64,000 nt of DNA from an uncultured Cohaesibacter sp. (GTDB taxonomy: Bacteria; Pseudomonadota; Alphaproteobacteria; Rhizobiales; Cohaesibacteraceae): positions 2,802,501-2,866,500 of the forward strand of contig NZ_OY821667.1 in NCBI RefSeq assembly GCF_963682185.1, read 5' to 3'. The notes beneath the pieces were generated by a model. The model did no database searches. It was not told the DNA's origin and was given only the letters and a program-made list of their open reading frames with translations. The stretch's first letter is position 1. Each line of letters begins with the position of its first letter. A program made the position numbers and the translations under genes. Shown here one piece after another: positions 44,489-52,888 of this stretch.

Positions 44489-47070
44489 GAAGAAGCCTCC
44501 GAAATGCAGGTGCGGAAAAATCGTGGCAGCAATCCGCCATGGCGGAAGGTTTCGCGTTCCGCGTCATTGTAAAGGCGCAGATCGAGAGCGACCTCGCTCT
44601 TGCTGCCATCCTTGCGATGAATGGTCATCCGTGCCGATAGCAGATCCTCGGCCAACGCAATGTCGAACAGTTCCGAGCCATCCAGTTTCAGGGAGAGGCG
44701 GCTCACCCCTTGCAGAAAACAGAGCGGGGCGATGCCCATATTGACCAGATTGGAGCGGTGAATGCGTTCGAAGCTTTCTGCGACAACCGCTCGGATGCCA
44801 GCAAGCCAGGGCGCTTTGGCTGCGGTGTCGCGTGAGGAGCCACATCCATAATCCTTGCCGCCGACGACAATCAGGGCCTGATTGCGCTTTTGATAGGTCT
44901 CTATGGCCTTGAAAATGGTCGTGATTTCGCCCTCAGGTTCGAGGCGGGTCCATGACCCTTCGTGATCCGGGACCATTTCATTCTTGAGCCGATTGTTGCA
45001 GAAGGTCGAGCGAATGACGATGTCTGATGACCCCCGCCGTGTTCCGAAGGAGTTGAAATCGCGCGGCTCCACACCGTGGGATATCAAAAATTGACCGGCA
45101 TCGCTGCCCTTGGGAATGCTGCCTGAGGGGGAAATGTGATCTGTGGTGATCGAATCTCCGAGCAGGCAAAGAGCGCGAAGGCCCTTAAGGGGATAAATGG
45201 GGGAGCGATCCTTGCCAATCTCCCTGATGAAGGGTGGGAAGGTGATGTAGGTTGACGGTGCCCACTGGTAACTGCCACAGCTGGGCTGCAAACCATTCCA
45301 ATGGGGATTGACCGTTGAAATATCTTGGTAATTGGCCTGATAGGCCTCCGGCAAGATGCAAGCGGCCATGATGGCATCAAGCTCGGATTGATCCGGCCAC
45401 AAATCGTCAAGCAAGACCGGATTGCCATCGGCGTCCTGTCCGAGCGGATCCGTGCCGATATCCGAAAGGACCGTTCCCGCCAGGGCATAGGCGATGACAA
45501 GCGGTGGTGAGGCGATCAGGTTACGGCTGGCAAGGGGATGTATGCGGCCGGGAAAATTCCGGTTGCCGGACAGGACTGCAACGCCCTTGATATCTTGCGC
45601 GACAATGGCCTTTTCATTGGCCGGATCAAGTGGGCCTGACATGCCGTTGCAGGTGGAACAGGAGAAGGCCACGGTATCAAAACCGAGTTGGGAAAGTGGC
45701 AGCAGCAGTCCTGCTTTTTCAAGATAGTGCGCAACCACGCGCGAGCCGGGGGCGAGCGAAGTCTTCACGTGCGGCCTGACTGCCATCCCTTTGGCCAGAG
45801 CATTGCGGGCGATCAGCCCTGCAGTGATCATGTTGCGGGGATTGGCGGTGTTGGTACAGCTTGTGATCGCGGCAATGATTACATCTCCATCCCCGATATC
45901 ATGCTTGCCTCCCTCGACCGCAACACGGCGTCCTTTTTCCTTTTCGTCTTTGTCAACCAGACGAGATGGGACAGCGCCGAGATCAATGCGCTCTTCGGGC
46001 TTTGACGGCCCGGCAACGGAGCGGGCGATCCGGCCAAGATCAAGGGTGATCACCTGATCATAGTCGATGCTGTGATTTTCCGGATCAAACCAGAATTGCT
46101 GTTGCTTGTTGTAGGCTTCAACAAGGGTTACATGGTCTGGCTTGCGCCCCGTTTCGCGCAGGTAACGCAAGGTGTGGTCATCGCAGGGACAGAAGAGCGT
46201 GGTAGAGCCATATTCCGGTGACATGTTGGCGATGGTGGCGCGATCTGCCACGGCGAGCCGATCATAGCCAGCGCCGAAAAGCTCGACGAAGCAGTCAACG
46301 ACGCCGACATTGCGCAATTTCTCGGCAATTGTCAGGGCAATATCCGTCGCTGTGATGTGATCTGGACGTGCACCAATCACCTCTAGGCCGATGACGCGCG
46401 GCACATTGAAGGTGGTAAATTCGCCAAACATGATGGCTTCGGCTTCCAGTCCTCCGATGCCCCAACCGAGCACAGAAAGCCCGTTGATCATGGTGGTGTG
46501 GCTGTCGGTGCCAAGACATGTGTCTGCTATCAGCAGATTGCTATCCTGCCCGTCGATGGAGACGACCTGCCCAAGATATTCCAGATTGACCTGATGCATG
46601 ATACCGCCACCGGGCGGGACGACCCTAAGATTGGGAAACTGCTCTTCGCAGGCCTTGATAAAGGCAAACCGCTCCCTGTTCACCTCGAATTCCCGCTTCT
46701 GGTTGAGCAACAGTGCGCTGGGGTCGGCCCAATGGGCAATGGTCATGGAATGGTCAACCATCATGTCCACCGGCAGGCGCATGTCGACCTTGGCGGGGTC
46801 GCCTCCAGCTTTTTCGATTTGGCTTCGCATGGCCATCATGTCCACCAGCAGAGGCAGGCCCAGCATGTCTTGCAGAATCAGACGGGAGGGACGAAAGGCA
46901 ACCGCCTGATTGGAGCGGGCGGCAACATGTTCGAGCTGGCCGATATCCTGCCGCATGACATTTTCGGCCAGAATTCGCAAGGAAATAGGAAGGCGTGCGG
47001 TTTGGGTTCCAATCGCTGCGGCATAGTCGGCTACAATGAAAGGCGTCCCAATAAGCGGTGTCTTTTGCAT
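44485..47070 (-). CDS. Aconitase-family hydratase (AcnA/AcnD type)
   Basis: An 861-residue 4Fe-4S hydro-lyase. Cluster ligands are Cys about 405 (AITSCTNTANP) and Cys about 471 and 474 (FSCSTCNGMSGP). Other marks are DTCLGTDSHTTMINGLSVLGWGIGG, GPRDFNSFGTRRG-like VEPRDFNSFGTRRGS and DYGCGSSRDTAAKAPWLAGI. The link to PrpF recalls acnD-prpF, where 2-methylcitrate is dehydrated, but no prpB or prpC is here. trans-Aconitate use or an oxalomesaconate-type route is equally possible. It is the first gene of the operon under a divergent IclR gene. Confidence 0.9.
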   Translation of the reverse strand: MQKTPLIGTPFIVADYAAAIGTQTARLPISLRILAENVMRQDIGQLEHVAARSNQAVAFRPSRLILQDMLGLPLLVDMMAMRSQIEKAGGDPAKVDMRLPVDMMVDHSMTIAHWADPSALLLNQKREFEVNRERFAFIKACEEQFPNLRVVPPGGGIMHQVNLEYLGQVVSIDGQDSNLLIADTCLGTDSHTTMINGLSVLGWGIGGLEAEAIMFGEFTTFNVPRVIGLEVIGARPDHITATDIALTIAEKLRNVGVVDCFVELFGAGYDRLAVADRATIANMSPEYGSTTLFCPCDDHTLRYLRETGRKPDHVTLVEAYNKQQQFWFDPENHSIDYDQVITLDLGRIARSVAGPSKPEERIDLGAVPSRLVDKDEKEKGRRVAVEGGKHDIGDGDVIIAAITSCTNTANPRNMITAGLIARNALAKGMAVRPHVKTSLAPGSRVVAHYLEKAGLLLPLSQLGFDTVAFSCSTCNGMSGPLDPANEKAIVAQDIKGVAVLSGNRNFPGRIHPLASRNLIASPPLVIAYALAGTVLSDIGTDPLGQDADGNPVLLDDLWPDQSELDAIMAACILPEAYQANYQDISTVNPHWNGLQPSCGSYQWAPSTYITFPPFIREIGKDRSPIYPLKGLRALCLLGDSITTDHISPSGSIPKGSDAGQFLISHGVEPRDFNSFGTRRGSSDIVIRSTFCNNRLKNEMVPDHEGSWTRLEPEGEITTIFKAIETYQKRNQALIVVGGKDYGCGSSRDTAAKAPWLAGIRAVVAESFERIHRSNLVNMGIAPLCFLQGVSRLSLKLDGSELFDIALAEDLLSARMTIHRKDGSKSEVALDLRLYNDAERETFRHGGLLPRFFRTCISEASS

Positions 47071-47132
47071 GGCTTGGTCCTCGAAATTTTGAGAGGAGCA
47101 TAGTTGACGCAGACCTTTGATATCAATAAAAA

Positions 47133-47146
47133 GAAACGGTCGTTTC
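47133..47146. promoter_or_regulatory. Candidate IclR operator
   Basis: GAAACG-GT-CGTTTC is a perfect 6-bp inverted repeat in the 92-bp gap between the divergent aconitase and IclR genes. Its size and T/A-rich outer arms fit IclR-family sites. Confidence 0.6.
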
Positions 47147-47162
47147 GTCAGGGAGAATACAT

Positions 47163-47843
47163 GTGGGGGCCATCAGAACCGAATCCGTTGAACGTGCCAT
47201 GTCGATCCTGCAGGCATTCTCAACGCAAAGGCCGCGAATGACTTTGGCGGATCTGGCTCGCGAAACAGGCCTGCACAAAAGCACGATCTTGCGTTTGACC
47301 AATTCCTTGCAGATTTACGGATTCATCAATCGCGATGAGGGCGGGGTTTATTCAATTGGTGCCAGCATTTGGCGGCTCGGCGTGATTTTCAGACAGGAAT
47401 TCAACGATGGCGAAGACATCCGCCCGTTGCTCCGCGAACTTGTCAAGCTGACGGGTGAAACGGCTTCCTTCTATGTGCGGGCTGGCAATGAGAGGGTCTG
47501 TCTCTATCGGGAAAATTCCCCCAATCTCATGCGCTTCCATCTTGAGGAAGGCATGCGCATGGATTTGTCCACCGGGGCATCCGGTATGGTCTTGCGGCGT
47601 TATTCGGGTGAGGCCGTTGAAGATTTGTACCTATTCAGCGACAGAGGAACGGTGCAGTCGGTTGGCAAGCGCAATCCCGATATCGCATCCATTTCGACGC
47701 CGGTCTTCAACTGTCACGGGGTCTTGCGCGGGGCCTTGACGGTATCCGGTCTGATCGAACGGTTTGATGCGCAAGCGCGGCAGGCCGTGATCGCCCCTCT
47801 AGAGCATTTTGCTTCCAGATTGCAGCAGATCCTGCCTGGTTAG
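47163..47843 (+). CDS. IclR-family regulator
   Basis: A 226-residue regulator. The winged HTH is SVERAMSILQAFSTQRPRMTLADLARETGLHKSTILRLTNSL and the effector GAF-like domain follows (RLGVIFRQEFN...MRMDLSTGASGMVL...SISTPVFNCHGVLRGALTVSG). GTG 47163 is chosen after GGGAGA at 47151-47156. Divergent from the aconitase operon, it probably responds to that pathway's acid. Confidence 0.88.
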   Translation: MGAIRTESVERAMSILQAFSTQRPRMTLADLARETGLHKSTILRLTNSLQIYGFINRDEGGVYSIGASIWRLGVIFRQEFNDGEDIRPLLRELVKLTGETASFYVRAGNERVCLYRENSPNLMRFHLEEGMRMDLSTGASGMVLRRYSGEAVEDLYLFSDRGTVQSVGKRNPDIASISTPVFNCHGVLRGALTVSGLIERFDAQARQAVIAPLEHFASRLQQILPG

Positions 47844-47979
47844 AGGTCTATCGAACCGACAGAACCCAATGTTGCTATTGTCTGGGTTCCACTTGAAATG
47901 GTCACGATTGCCAAAGCACGTCTAATGAGATCTCGAATGACCGCTTTAACCCGTGGGAAGCAGAGTTCTTGCGTAGGCG

Positions 47980-48290
47980 TCGAAGAATCACCCACCAAGT
48001 GTATCAGATGTCCGATACGCTTTGCTTGTAATGGTGGCTGACCTATATATCTCATGAATAGAGCTCCTAATGGTGAAGAGGGGTTAAACTACTTTTGCTC
48101 GGCCTATGAGCAGTTTTTCTTTCATGCAGATCCTTATCTTCACCGTCTTGCCTATCACATCGGTCACAACCAGTCTGACCGTCCTGTTAAGGAATGGGCG
48201 CAGGAGCAAGTGCGAGCTCTTGCAGCAACAGCCAAAACCGGGCGAAATAATCTATGTCCATGTGGCAGCGGTAAGAAGTTCAAAAATGCT
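47980..48290 (+). pseudogene. C-terminal fragment of anaerobic sulfatase maturase
   Basis: The frame encodes KCIRCPIRFACNGG, a TGA at 48039-48041 where homologues have the Cys of GGCP, then NGEEGLNYFCSAYEQFFFHAD and a SEC-C tail GRNNLCPCGSGKKFKN. This is the C-terminal cysteine-rich part of anSME-type radical SAM enzymes. The radical SAM domain is absent, an essential Cys codon is now a stop, and a dispersed repeat replaces the last residues. No sulfatase gene is nearby. Confidence 0.72.
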
Positions 48291-48450
48291 GTACTTCATT
48301 TGAACGGCCGCAGTGGGGAAGCCACTTTGCTGTAAATGTCAAAAGGTGAGTGTCCGGTATGGGCTGCGAATACCAATCGCGATCCTGGATGAGCGGTTTC
48401 GGGCAATGATGCGGCGCATCAGGCCGCTTTGAGCCCAAATTAGACATTTA
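48281..48450. repeat. Dispersed intergenic repeat, copy E
   Basis: Begins AAAAATGCTGTACTTCATTTGA then ACGGCCGCAGTGGGGAAG, parallel to AAAATGCTACAGCTCGTTTGAA at 49700. It ends in a CGCATCAGGCCGCTTTGAGCCCAAATTAGACATT block. Its first bases replace the end of the sulfatase-maturase frame. Confidence 0.72.
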
Positions 48451-48538
48451 TGCGACTGGTTTAGCGCACGGCTCCAGCATATCGCAATCATCGAAGACTT
48501 CAGCCGCACTGTTTATAGTGTTGATCAAACCGCCAACA

Positions 48539-48946
48539 CTAACTATGCATCTTTGCCCCTTTGGTGATTTTGTCGACGATTTTCTTATCTGCGCGCAGAG
48601 CGATTCCGACCGTGTTGAGCTCGTCTGGACCATGCTCGGCAAAAACGGCGCGATTGGCCTCGTCATGCCCTGTGGCAAACATCTCCTCGATATAGGCTAC
48701 GGTCTCCACCTCCCTGTCCCGCGCCCGTCTGCGAATATTGAGAAGCGTATTGGCTTCGGCGGACAAGACGATAACGGGTTGAACAGACATCGGCAGATGA
48801 TGATTGTTCTCGCTGTCTCTGTAAGGTGATCCGATGATGCCGGGATTGGCTCCGGTGATACCACTCATCAAGAAAGCGGTCACATTGAGCTTTTGCCAAG
48901 TGGCAAGGTCATCACGAACAATGATGGCAATCTTGGTATCAAACAT
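48539..48946 (-). CDS. DUF2000 family protein
   Basis: A 135-residue protein matching DUF2000: KIAIIVRDDLATWQKLNVTAFLMSGITGANP, IGSPYRDSENNHHLPMSVQPVIVLSAEA and EEMFATGHDEANRAVF. Structures of this family resemble peptidyl-tRNA hydrolase 2 folds, but the function is unknown. It is divergent from an Lrp/AsnC regulator 205 bp away, a pairing that recurs in other bacteria. Confidence 0.88.
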   Translation of the reverse strand: MFDTKIAIIVRDDLATWQKLNVTAFLMSGITGANPGIIGSPYRDSENNHHLPMSVQPVIVLSAEANTLLNIRRRARDREVETVAYIEEMFATGHDEANRAVFAEHGPDELNTVGIALRADKKIVDKITKGAKMHS

Positions 48947-49151
48947 GTTCGATTGTACTTTCCTGTTGCGAGCCGTGCGGAAGCGAGTGCGTCAGCACTT
49001 CAATCGCGTGAGAAGGTGAGAGGTGCTTATCTATAAATATTCGCCGCAATCTTTTACACTCCGAATAATATTCTGTCATTTACTCTTACAAACGTATATC
49101 ATTCAAATAAGATGACATCTATCGAAGTATTTTCGAAATCTGGAAGCAATA

Positions 49152-49646
49152 ATGGCTGTTGACCGAACAGATCGTCGCATTTTGGCACTTCTATCGAAGA
49201 ATGTGCGGATGACCAACAAAGAGCTCGCATATGAGGTCGGTTTAGCCCCATCAAGCCTTCACGAGCGACTGAAGCGACTTCAGGAAAGCAATTTGATAGC
49301 GGGCGCACATGCGGATATTCGCTTGGAGCATATGGGGCTTGCACTGAAAGCCTTGATGTTCATCCAGATGGCAGAGCACAAAAAGAACGACCTCGATCAG
49401 TTTCTCAGGGAAGTTTTGAAAATTCCAGAGGTTCGGGCTGGCTGGATGATCAGTGGCCGCTTTGATGCGGTCGTTGAAGTGGTCACCAAAAACACTGCCC
49501 ATCTGCACCGGCTGGTGGTAGAGCAGTTTTCATCTCGAAAAGAGATAAGCCGCATCGAAACATCAATTGTCTTCGAAAGCGTGGTGCAGAATGATCTCTC
49601 TGAAACCCTCAATCTGATTGACGAAGAACAACAAGAAACGGTTTGA
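49152..49646 (+). CDS. Lrp/AsnC-family regulator
   Basis: A 164-residue regulator with the N-terminal HTH (DRTDRRILALLSKNVRMTNKELAYEVGLAPSSLHERLKRLQESNLI) and a RAM effector domain (FIQMAEHKKNDLDQFLREVLKIPEVRAGWMISGRFDAVVEVV). It probably senses an amino acid and controls the divergent DUF2000 gene and itself. Confidence 0.9.
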   Translation: MAVDRTDRRILALLSKNVRMTNKELAYEVGLAPSSLHERLKRLQESNLIAGAHADIRLEHMGLALKALMFIQMAEHKKNDLDQFLREVLKIPEVRAGWMISGRFDAVVEVVTKNTAHLHRLVVEQFSSRKEISRIETSIVFESVVQNDLSETLNLIDEEQQETV

Positions 49647-49659
49647 CACGGGTGTGGCA

Positions 49660-49940
49660 AATGTCCCCTCCGTCCGTCCGCCCGTCACCGGGTTCATGAA
49701 AATGCTACAGCTCGTTTGAATGACAGGAATGGGGAAGTTGCCTTGTGGTAGGTGCTGACCGGCGAACGGCGGCTCTGGGCCGCGACTGCTATTCACGCGC
49801 CTAGATGATCGTTTCTCATTGATGATGCACTGCACCAGACTGCTCCGAGCCCAAGGTGGACATTGAAAATGGTGGAACTTTCGCATGCGCGAAAGAAGTG
49901 CCCGGGAACTGCCGCCCAAAGCGGTCATTAGGTGTCGCTC
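49660..49940. repeat. Dispersed intergenic repeat, copy F (longest)
   Basis: The fullest copy. In order it has ATGTCCCCTCCGTCCG, a GAAAATGCT core, GGAATGGGGAAG, GGCGAACGGCGGCTCTGGGC, CACGCGCCTAGATGA, GATGCACTGCACCAGACTGC and CGAGCCCAAGGTGGACATTG. Parts recur in all other copies. It fills the gap between the Lrp and TetR genes. Confidence 0.8.
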
Positions 49941-49981
49941 AAATAAAGTCCGCCCAGCACATTTAAGTTGCGCGACATTAA

Positions 49982-50001
49982 AATCGATCATATGATCGAT
50001 T
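49982..50001. promoter_or_regulatory. Perfect 20-bp palindrome before a TetR gene
   Basis: AATCGATCATATGATCGATT is a perfect inverted repeat ending one base before the TetR start codon. Binding there would block translation start or transcription, so autoregulation is likely. Confidence 0.8.
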
Positions 50002-50002
50002 C

Positions 50003-50623
50003 ATGGAAAAGACTAACACCCCTCAACATTACATGCGCGGAGACAATCGCCGTATCGAGATAGCCTGCGCCGCTCGGACAGTGATTGTGGAGAAAGGTTA
50101 TGCTGCGCTGCGAACCCGCGATGTTGCTTCGCGCGTTGGAATCAGCATTTCCACGATGCATTTTCATGTACCAACGAAAATCGATCTTATTGTGCTGGTC
50201 GCCGAAACGACGTTGGATGAGTTCATAAGGCTGTTGCCTTCGCCCCCCATCCCCGAAGTTGCGGCGCGCGACCAACTCAGAGCCGAAATAGAGGCATACT
50301 ACAACAGCTTAAATGAGCGGGAAGAACTGGCGGCATGCTATATCCAGTTAACCCACGTTGCCCGCTACGAACCCCAAATTGCGACCATCCTTGATGCCTT
50401 TGAGCAAGGCTGGTGTCAGCGATATGTCGAAATTCTCGAAATAGGTCGTAGGCAGGGGGCCTTTCGTGCAGATTTATCGCCATTGCCTGCTGCGCTTGTT
50501 ATCACCGGTGCTCTCACGGCCTTTGGTACGAGAGGGCCTCAAAAATTGGAAATGTTTTGGCCTGTATTTGACGAAATCGAACGCGGCTTTCTGAGCCATA
50601 GCCAAGAAGGAAAAGCCCTATGA
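50003..50623 (+). CDS. TetR-family regulator
   Basis: A 206-residue repressor. HTH: RRIEIACAARTVIVEKGYAALRTRDVASRVGISISTMHFHVPTKIDLI. The C-terminal half is helical (YIQLTHVARYEPQIATILDAFEQGW). There is no clear Shine-Dalgarno because the palindrome occupies that place, so a leaderless message is possible. The stop overlaps the DUF1992 start by ATGA. Confidence 0.88.
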   Translation: MEKTNTPQHYMRGDNRRIEIACAARTVIVEKGYAALRTRDVASRVGISISTMHFHVPTKIDLIVLVAETTLDEFIRLLPSPPIPEVAARDQLRAEIEAYYNSLNEREELAACYIQLTHVARYEPQIATILDAFEQGWCQRYVEILEIGRRQGAFRADLSPLPAALVITGALTAFGTRGPQKLEMFWPVFDEIERGFLSHSQEGKAL

Positions 50624-50937
50624 AGTTCTCCGATCTTGCGGAAAGGCAGATTTTAAAAGCGCAATGTGAGGGACAGTTCGATAATCTCAAAGGGGCGGGA
50701 AAGCCGCTCAATTTGGAGAACAGCGCAGGCGGAACCGTTGCGGTTGGCTTTCGCATAATGGCAGAGTCTGGAGCTCTGCCACGTGAAATCGAACTGCGCA
50801 AAGCTGTAGAAAAACAATCCGCCAAAATAAGAGATGCTGCTGATGACGAGGAACGCAGACGAGAAACAAAAACACTCGCTGAACTCCAGCTTCGTCTGGA
50901 TATCGAACAGGAAGCGCGCAAGCGGTTTGGCTTATAG
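50620..50937 (+). CDS. DUF1992 family protein
   Basis: A 105-residue protein of the DUF1992 (DnaJC28 conserved domain) family: FSDLAERQILKAQCEGQFDNLKGAGKPLNLEN is the family signature, followed by a long helical region (LRKAVEKQSAKIRDAADDEERRRETKT). Function unknown. ATGA overlap with the TetR gene implies coupled expression. Confidence 0.88.
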   Translation: MKFSDLAERQILKAQCEGQFDNLKGAGKPLNLENSAGGTVAVGFRIMAESGALPREIELRKAVEKQSAKIRDAADDEERRRETKTLAELQLRLDIEQEARKRFGL

Positions 50938-51059
50938 ACACGCCGACATCTGACCGGCAGGATTGTCGGGTGTATGTTTTGAGCAACACAGCGAAGGTCA
51001 TCTTCCCGCCTTTTTGCCAGAAGCGCACACCGGCGCTATGAAATTTCGGCACTGCATCG

Positions 51060-51190
51060 AATGTCCCCTCCGTCCGCCCATCCGCCATCTGGTCGAAAAA
51101 ATGTTGCGCTTTGAACGAATGGCCACAATGCGGAAGCGGGCTTCGGGGATGTAACTTCTGCCGAGAGTCCGGTAAGGGCCGCAAAGGTAA
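51060..51190. repeat. Dispersed intergenic repeat, copy G
   Basis: Shares ATGTCCCCTCCGTCCG exactly with copy F and TGTTGCGCTTTGAACGAATG exactly with copy C, so it links the two halves of the family. It fills the 311-bp gap between DUF1992 and the aldo/keto reductase. Confidence 0.8.
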
Positions 51191-51248
51191 GTCATTCCCC
51201 AGACCAGTTTCCTGATCTGAGGATTTCGGTTTTATAGCTTTCTGCAGG

Positions 51249-52076
51249 TCAATCCCATTCCGGGGCAAGGTCGGATGGCGAGACAATCCGTCCATCCGGT
51301 TTCGCCATAGCGTGGATGGCTTGCATCTCTGAGGCTGTGAGTTCGAAATCGAAGATGCCGAAGTTCTCAGGCAGGCGAGACAGCTTGGCTGTTTTGGACA
51401 GGGCAATCACGCGTGGTTGCTGGACAAGCCAGCGCAAAGCAACCTGCGCTGCGGTCTTACCGTGGGCTGCGCCAATCTCTGAAAGGCATTCGTCCTGCGG
51501 AACCAATCCATCCGCCATGCCGAAATAGCTGGTGATTGACATGTCGAGCTGCTCGCATGCTTTCAGCACCGGGGCCTGCGAGAGGTAGGGATGATATTCG
51601 ACCTGATTGGTGACGATAGGTGCCTTGCTCAGAGAGGCGGCTTTCTGCATCTGGGCCACGGTGTAGTTACTGACACCAATATGGCGGGTCATGCCTCGTT
51701 CAACCGTCTTGTTCAGTTCCTGTATCTGCGTCTCCATCGGCACGTCGCTACCGTGGGGCCAGTGAAGCAGCAACAGATCAACATGGTCGACATCGAGCTT
51801 TTTGAGACTTTCTTCGACAGAAGGGATAAAGTCGGCAGGATCGAACTTCGTGACCCACACCTTGGTGGTGAGAAAGATTTCGTCCCGGGCCACGCCGGAT
51901 GCCTTGATCGCCGCGCCAACGGCGGCTTCATTGTTATAGACCTGTGCCGTGTCGATATGTCGAAAGCCAAGCTTGATCGCTTCGGGCAGCACTTTCATGA
52001 CTTCTGCGTCATTCATCCGGTATGTACCAAATCCCAGAGACGGGATCGCGGCACCATTTGCGATTACATTGTGCAT
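51249..52076 (-). CDS. Aldo/keto reductase (2,5-diketogluconate reductase type)
   Basis: A 275-residue AKR5-like enzyme. GFRHIDTAQVYNNE (Asp, Tyr), IFLTTKVW (Lys) and LLLLHWPHGSD (His) form the tetrad; IGVSNYTVAQM and NQVEYHPYL follow, with cofactor region ALSKTAKLSRLPENFGIF. Full length and intact, unlike the reductase at 675. ATG 52076 or 52079 is used because AAGGAGCA is at 52081-52088; it sits inside the end of the upstream SDR gene. Confidence 0.9.
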   Translation of the reverse strand: MHNVIANGAAIPSLGFGTYRMNDAEVMKVLPEAIKLGFRHIDTAQVYNNEAAVGAAIKASGVARDEIFLTTKVWVTKFDPADFIPSVEESLKKLDVDHVDLLLLHWPHGSDVPMETQIQELNKTVERGMTRHIGVSNYTVAQMQKAASLSKAPIVTNQVEYHPYLSQAPVLKACEQLDMSITSYFGMADGLVPQDECLSEIGAAHGKTAAQVALRWLVQQPRVIALSKTAKLSRLPENFGIFDFELTASEMQAIHAMAKPDGRIVSPSDLAPEWD

Positions 52077-52087
52077 CATTTGCTCCT

Positions 52088-52888
52088 TCATGATTGAGGA
52101 CGACTTCCCGGACGAGCCTGCTGTGCGTGGCGCCGGGCTTTTTCTTCTTCACTGGTGACGAGATGGTCTCGACCGGCTGCCTGAGTGGCTTCGTCACCAC
52201 CGGTTAGGCTCGTCACGCCTGCCATCAGGGCATCGAAGCCTTGACGAGCGACAAGTACCGGATCATTCTTCCAGCTATTGTCTCCAAACGCAGTGGTGCC
52301 CATCCCTGCACGGGCATGAAACTCTGTGGCGGTCGCTCCGGGATGCAGCAAAGTCACTGTGATGCCGGTATCCCGCAATTCTTCCCGCAAACCATGGCCA
52401 AAGGAGGTCATAAAGGCTTTCGAAGGGCCATAAACACTCTCGAACGGTGTTGGCGTTGTAGCCGGCAGGGAACTGACCATCAGCACCTTGCCTTTGGCTG
52501 CGATAACCTGTGGCAACAGAGCATGGCACAGGCGCACCGTAGACATGATGTTGAGATCAAGCAGGTGAAGATGCTTCTCCAGCGGCAGATCCAAAAAGGC
52601 ACCACCGACAGCAATCCCGGCATTGAGCACCAACACGTCTAGGGTATCGCCGGAACGCTTAATCGCCTCGACGAGCGCTTCCACGCCCGAGGAATTTGAC
52701 AGATCTGACTGAACAGCCACCACCTTGCCACCGTAAAACCTGAGGTCTTCTGCGGCTTGGTGCACGCGTTCGCTTGCTCCACTGATGATGAGGTCATAGC
52801 CTTCGGCTGCAAGCAATTTTGCAAGTTCAAGCCCTATCCCGGCGGATCCCCCTGTAACCAGGGCGCGGGGTTTTAGGATTTCATCCAT
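52088..52888 (-). CDS. Short-chain dehydrogenase/reductase
   Basis: A 266-residue SDR: ALVTGGSAGIGLELAKLLA, LVLNAGIAVGG, VLMVSSLPATTP and YGPSKAFMTSFGHGLREEL. It overlaps the upstream SDR by 16 bp, so the three-gene set (SDR, SDR, aldo/keto reductase) is one operon opposite a LysR gene. Substrate unknown. Confidence 0.9.
   Translation of the reverse strand: MDEILKPRALVTGGSAGIGLELAKLLAAEGYDLIISGASERVHQAAEDLRFYGGKVVAVQSDLSNSSGVEALVEAIKRSGDTLDVLVLNAGIAVGGAFLDLPLEKHLHLLDLNIMSTVRLCHALLPQVIAAKGKVLMVSSLPATTPTPFESVYGPSKAFMTSFGHGLREELRDTGITVTLLHPGATATEFHARAGMGTTAFGDNSWKNDPVLVARQGFDALMAGVTSLTGGDEATQAAGRDHLVTSEEEKARRHAQQARPGSRPQS

Noticed and set aside
43655-44572. 305-codon plus-strand frame opposite the PrpF-like gene
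   Set aside because: Antisense shadow; the PrpF-family motifs on the minus strand are unambiguous.
44485-47070. Housekeeping TCA-cycle aconitase
   Set aside because: The tight operon with PrpF and RraA under an IclR regulator suggests a dedicated catabolic enzyme.
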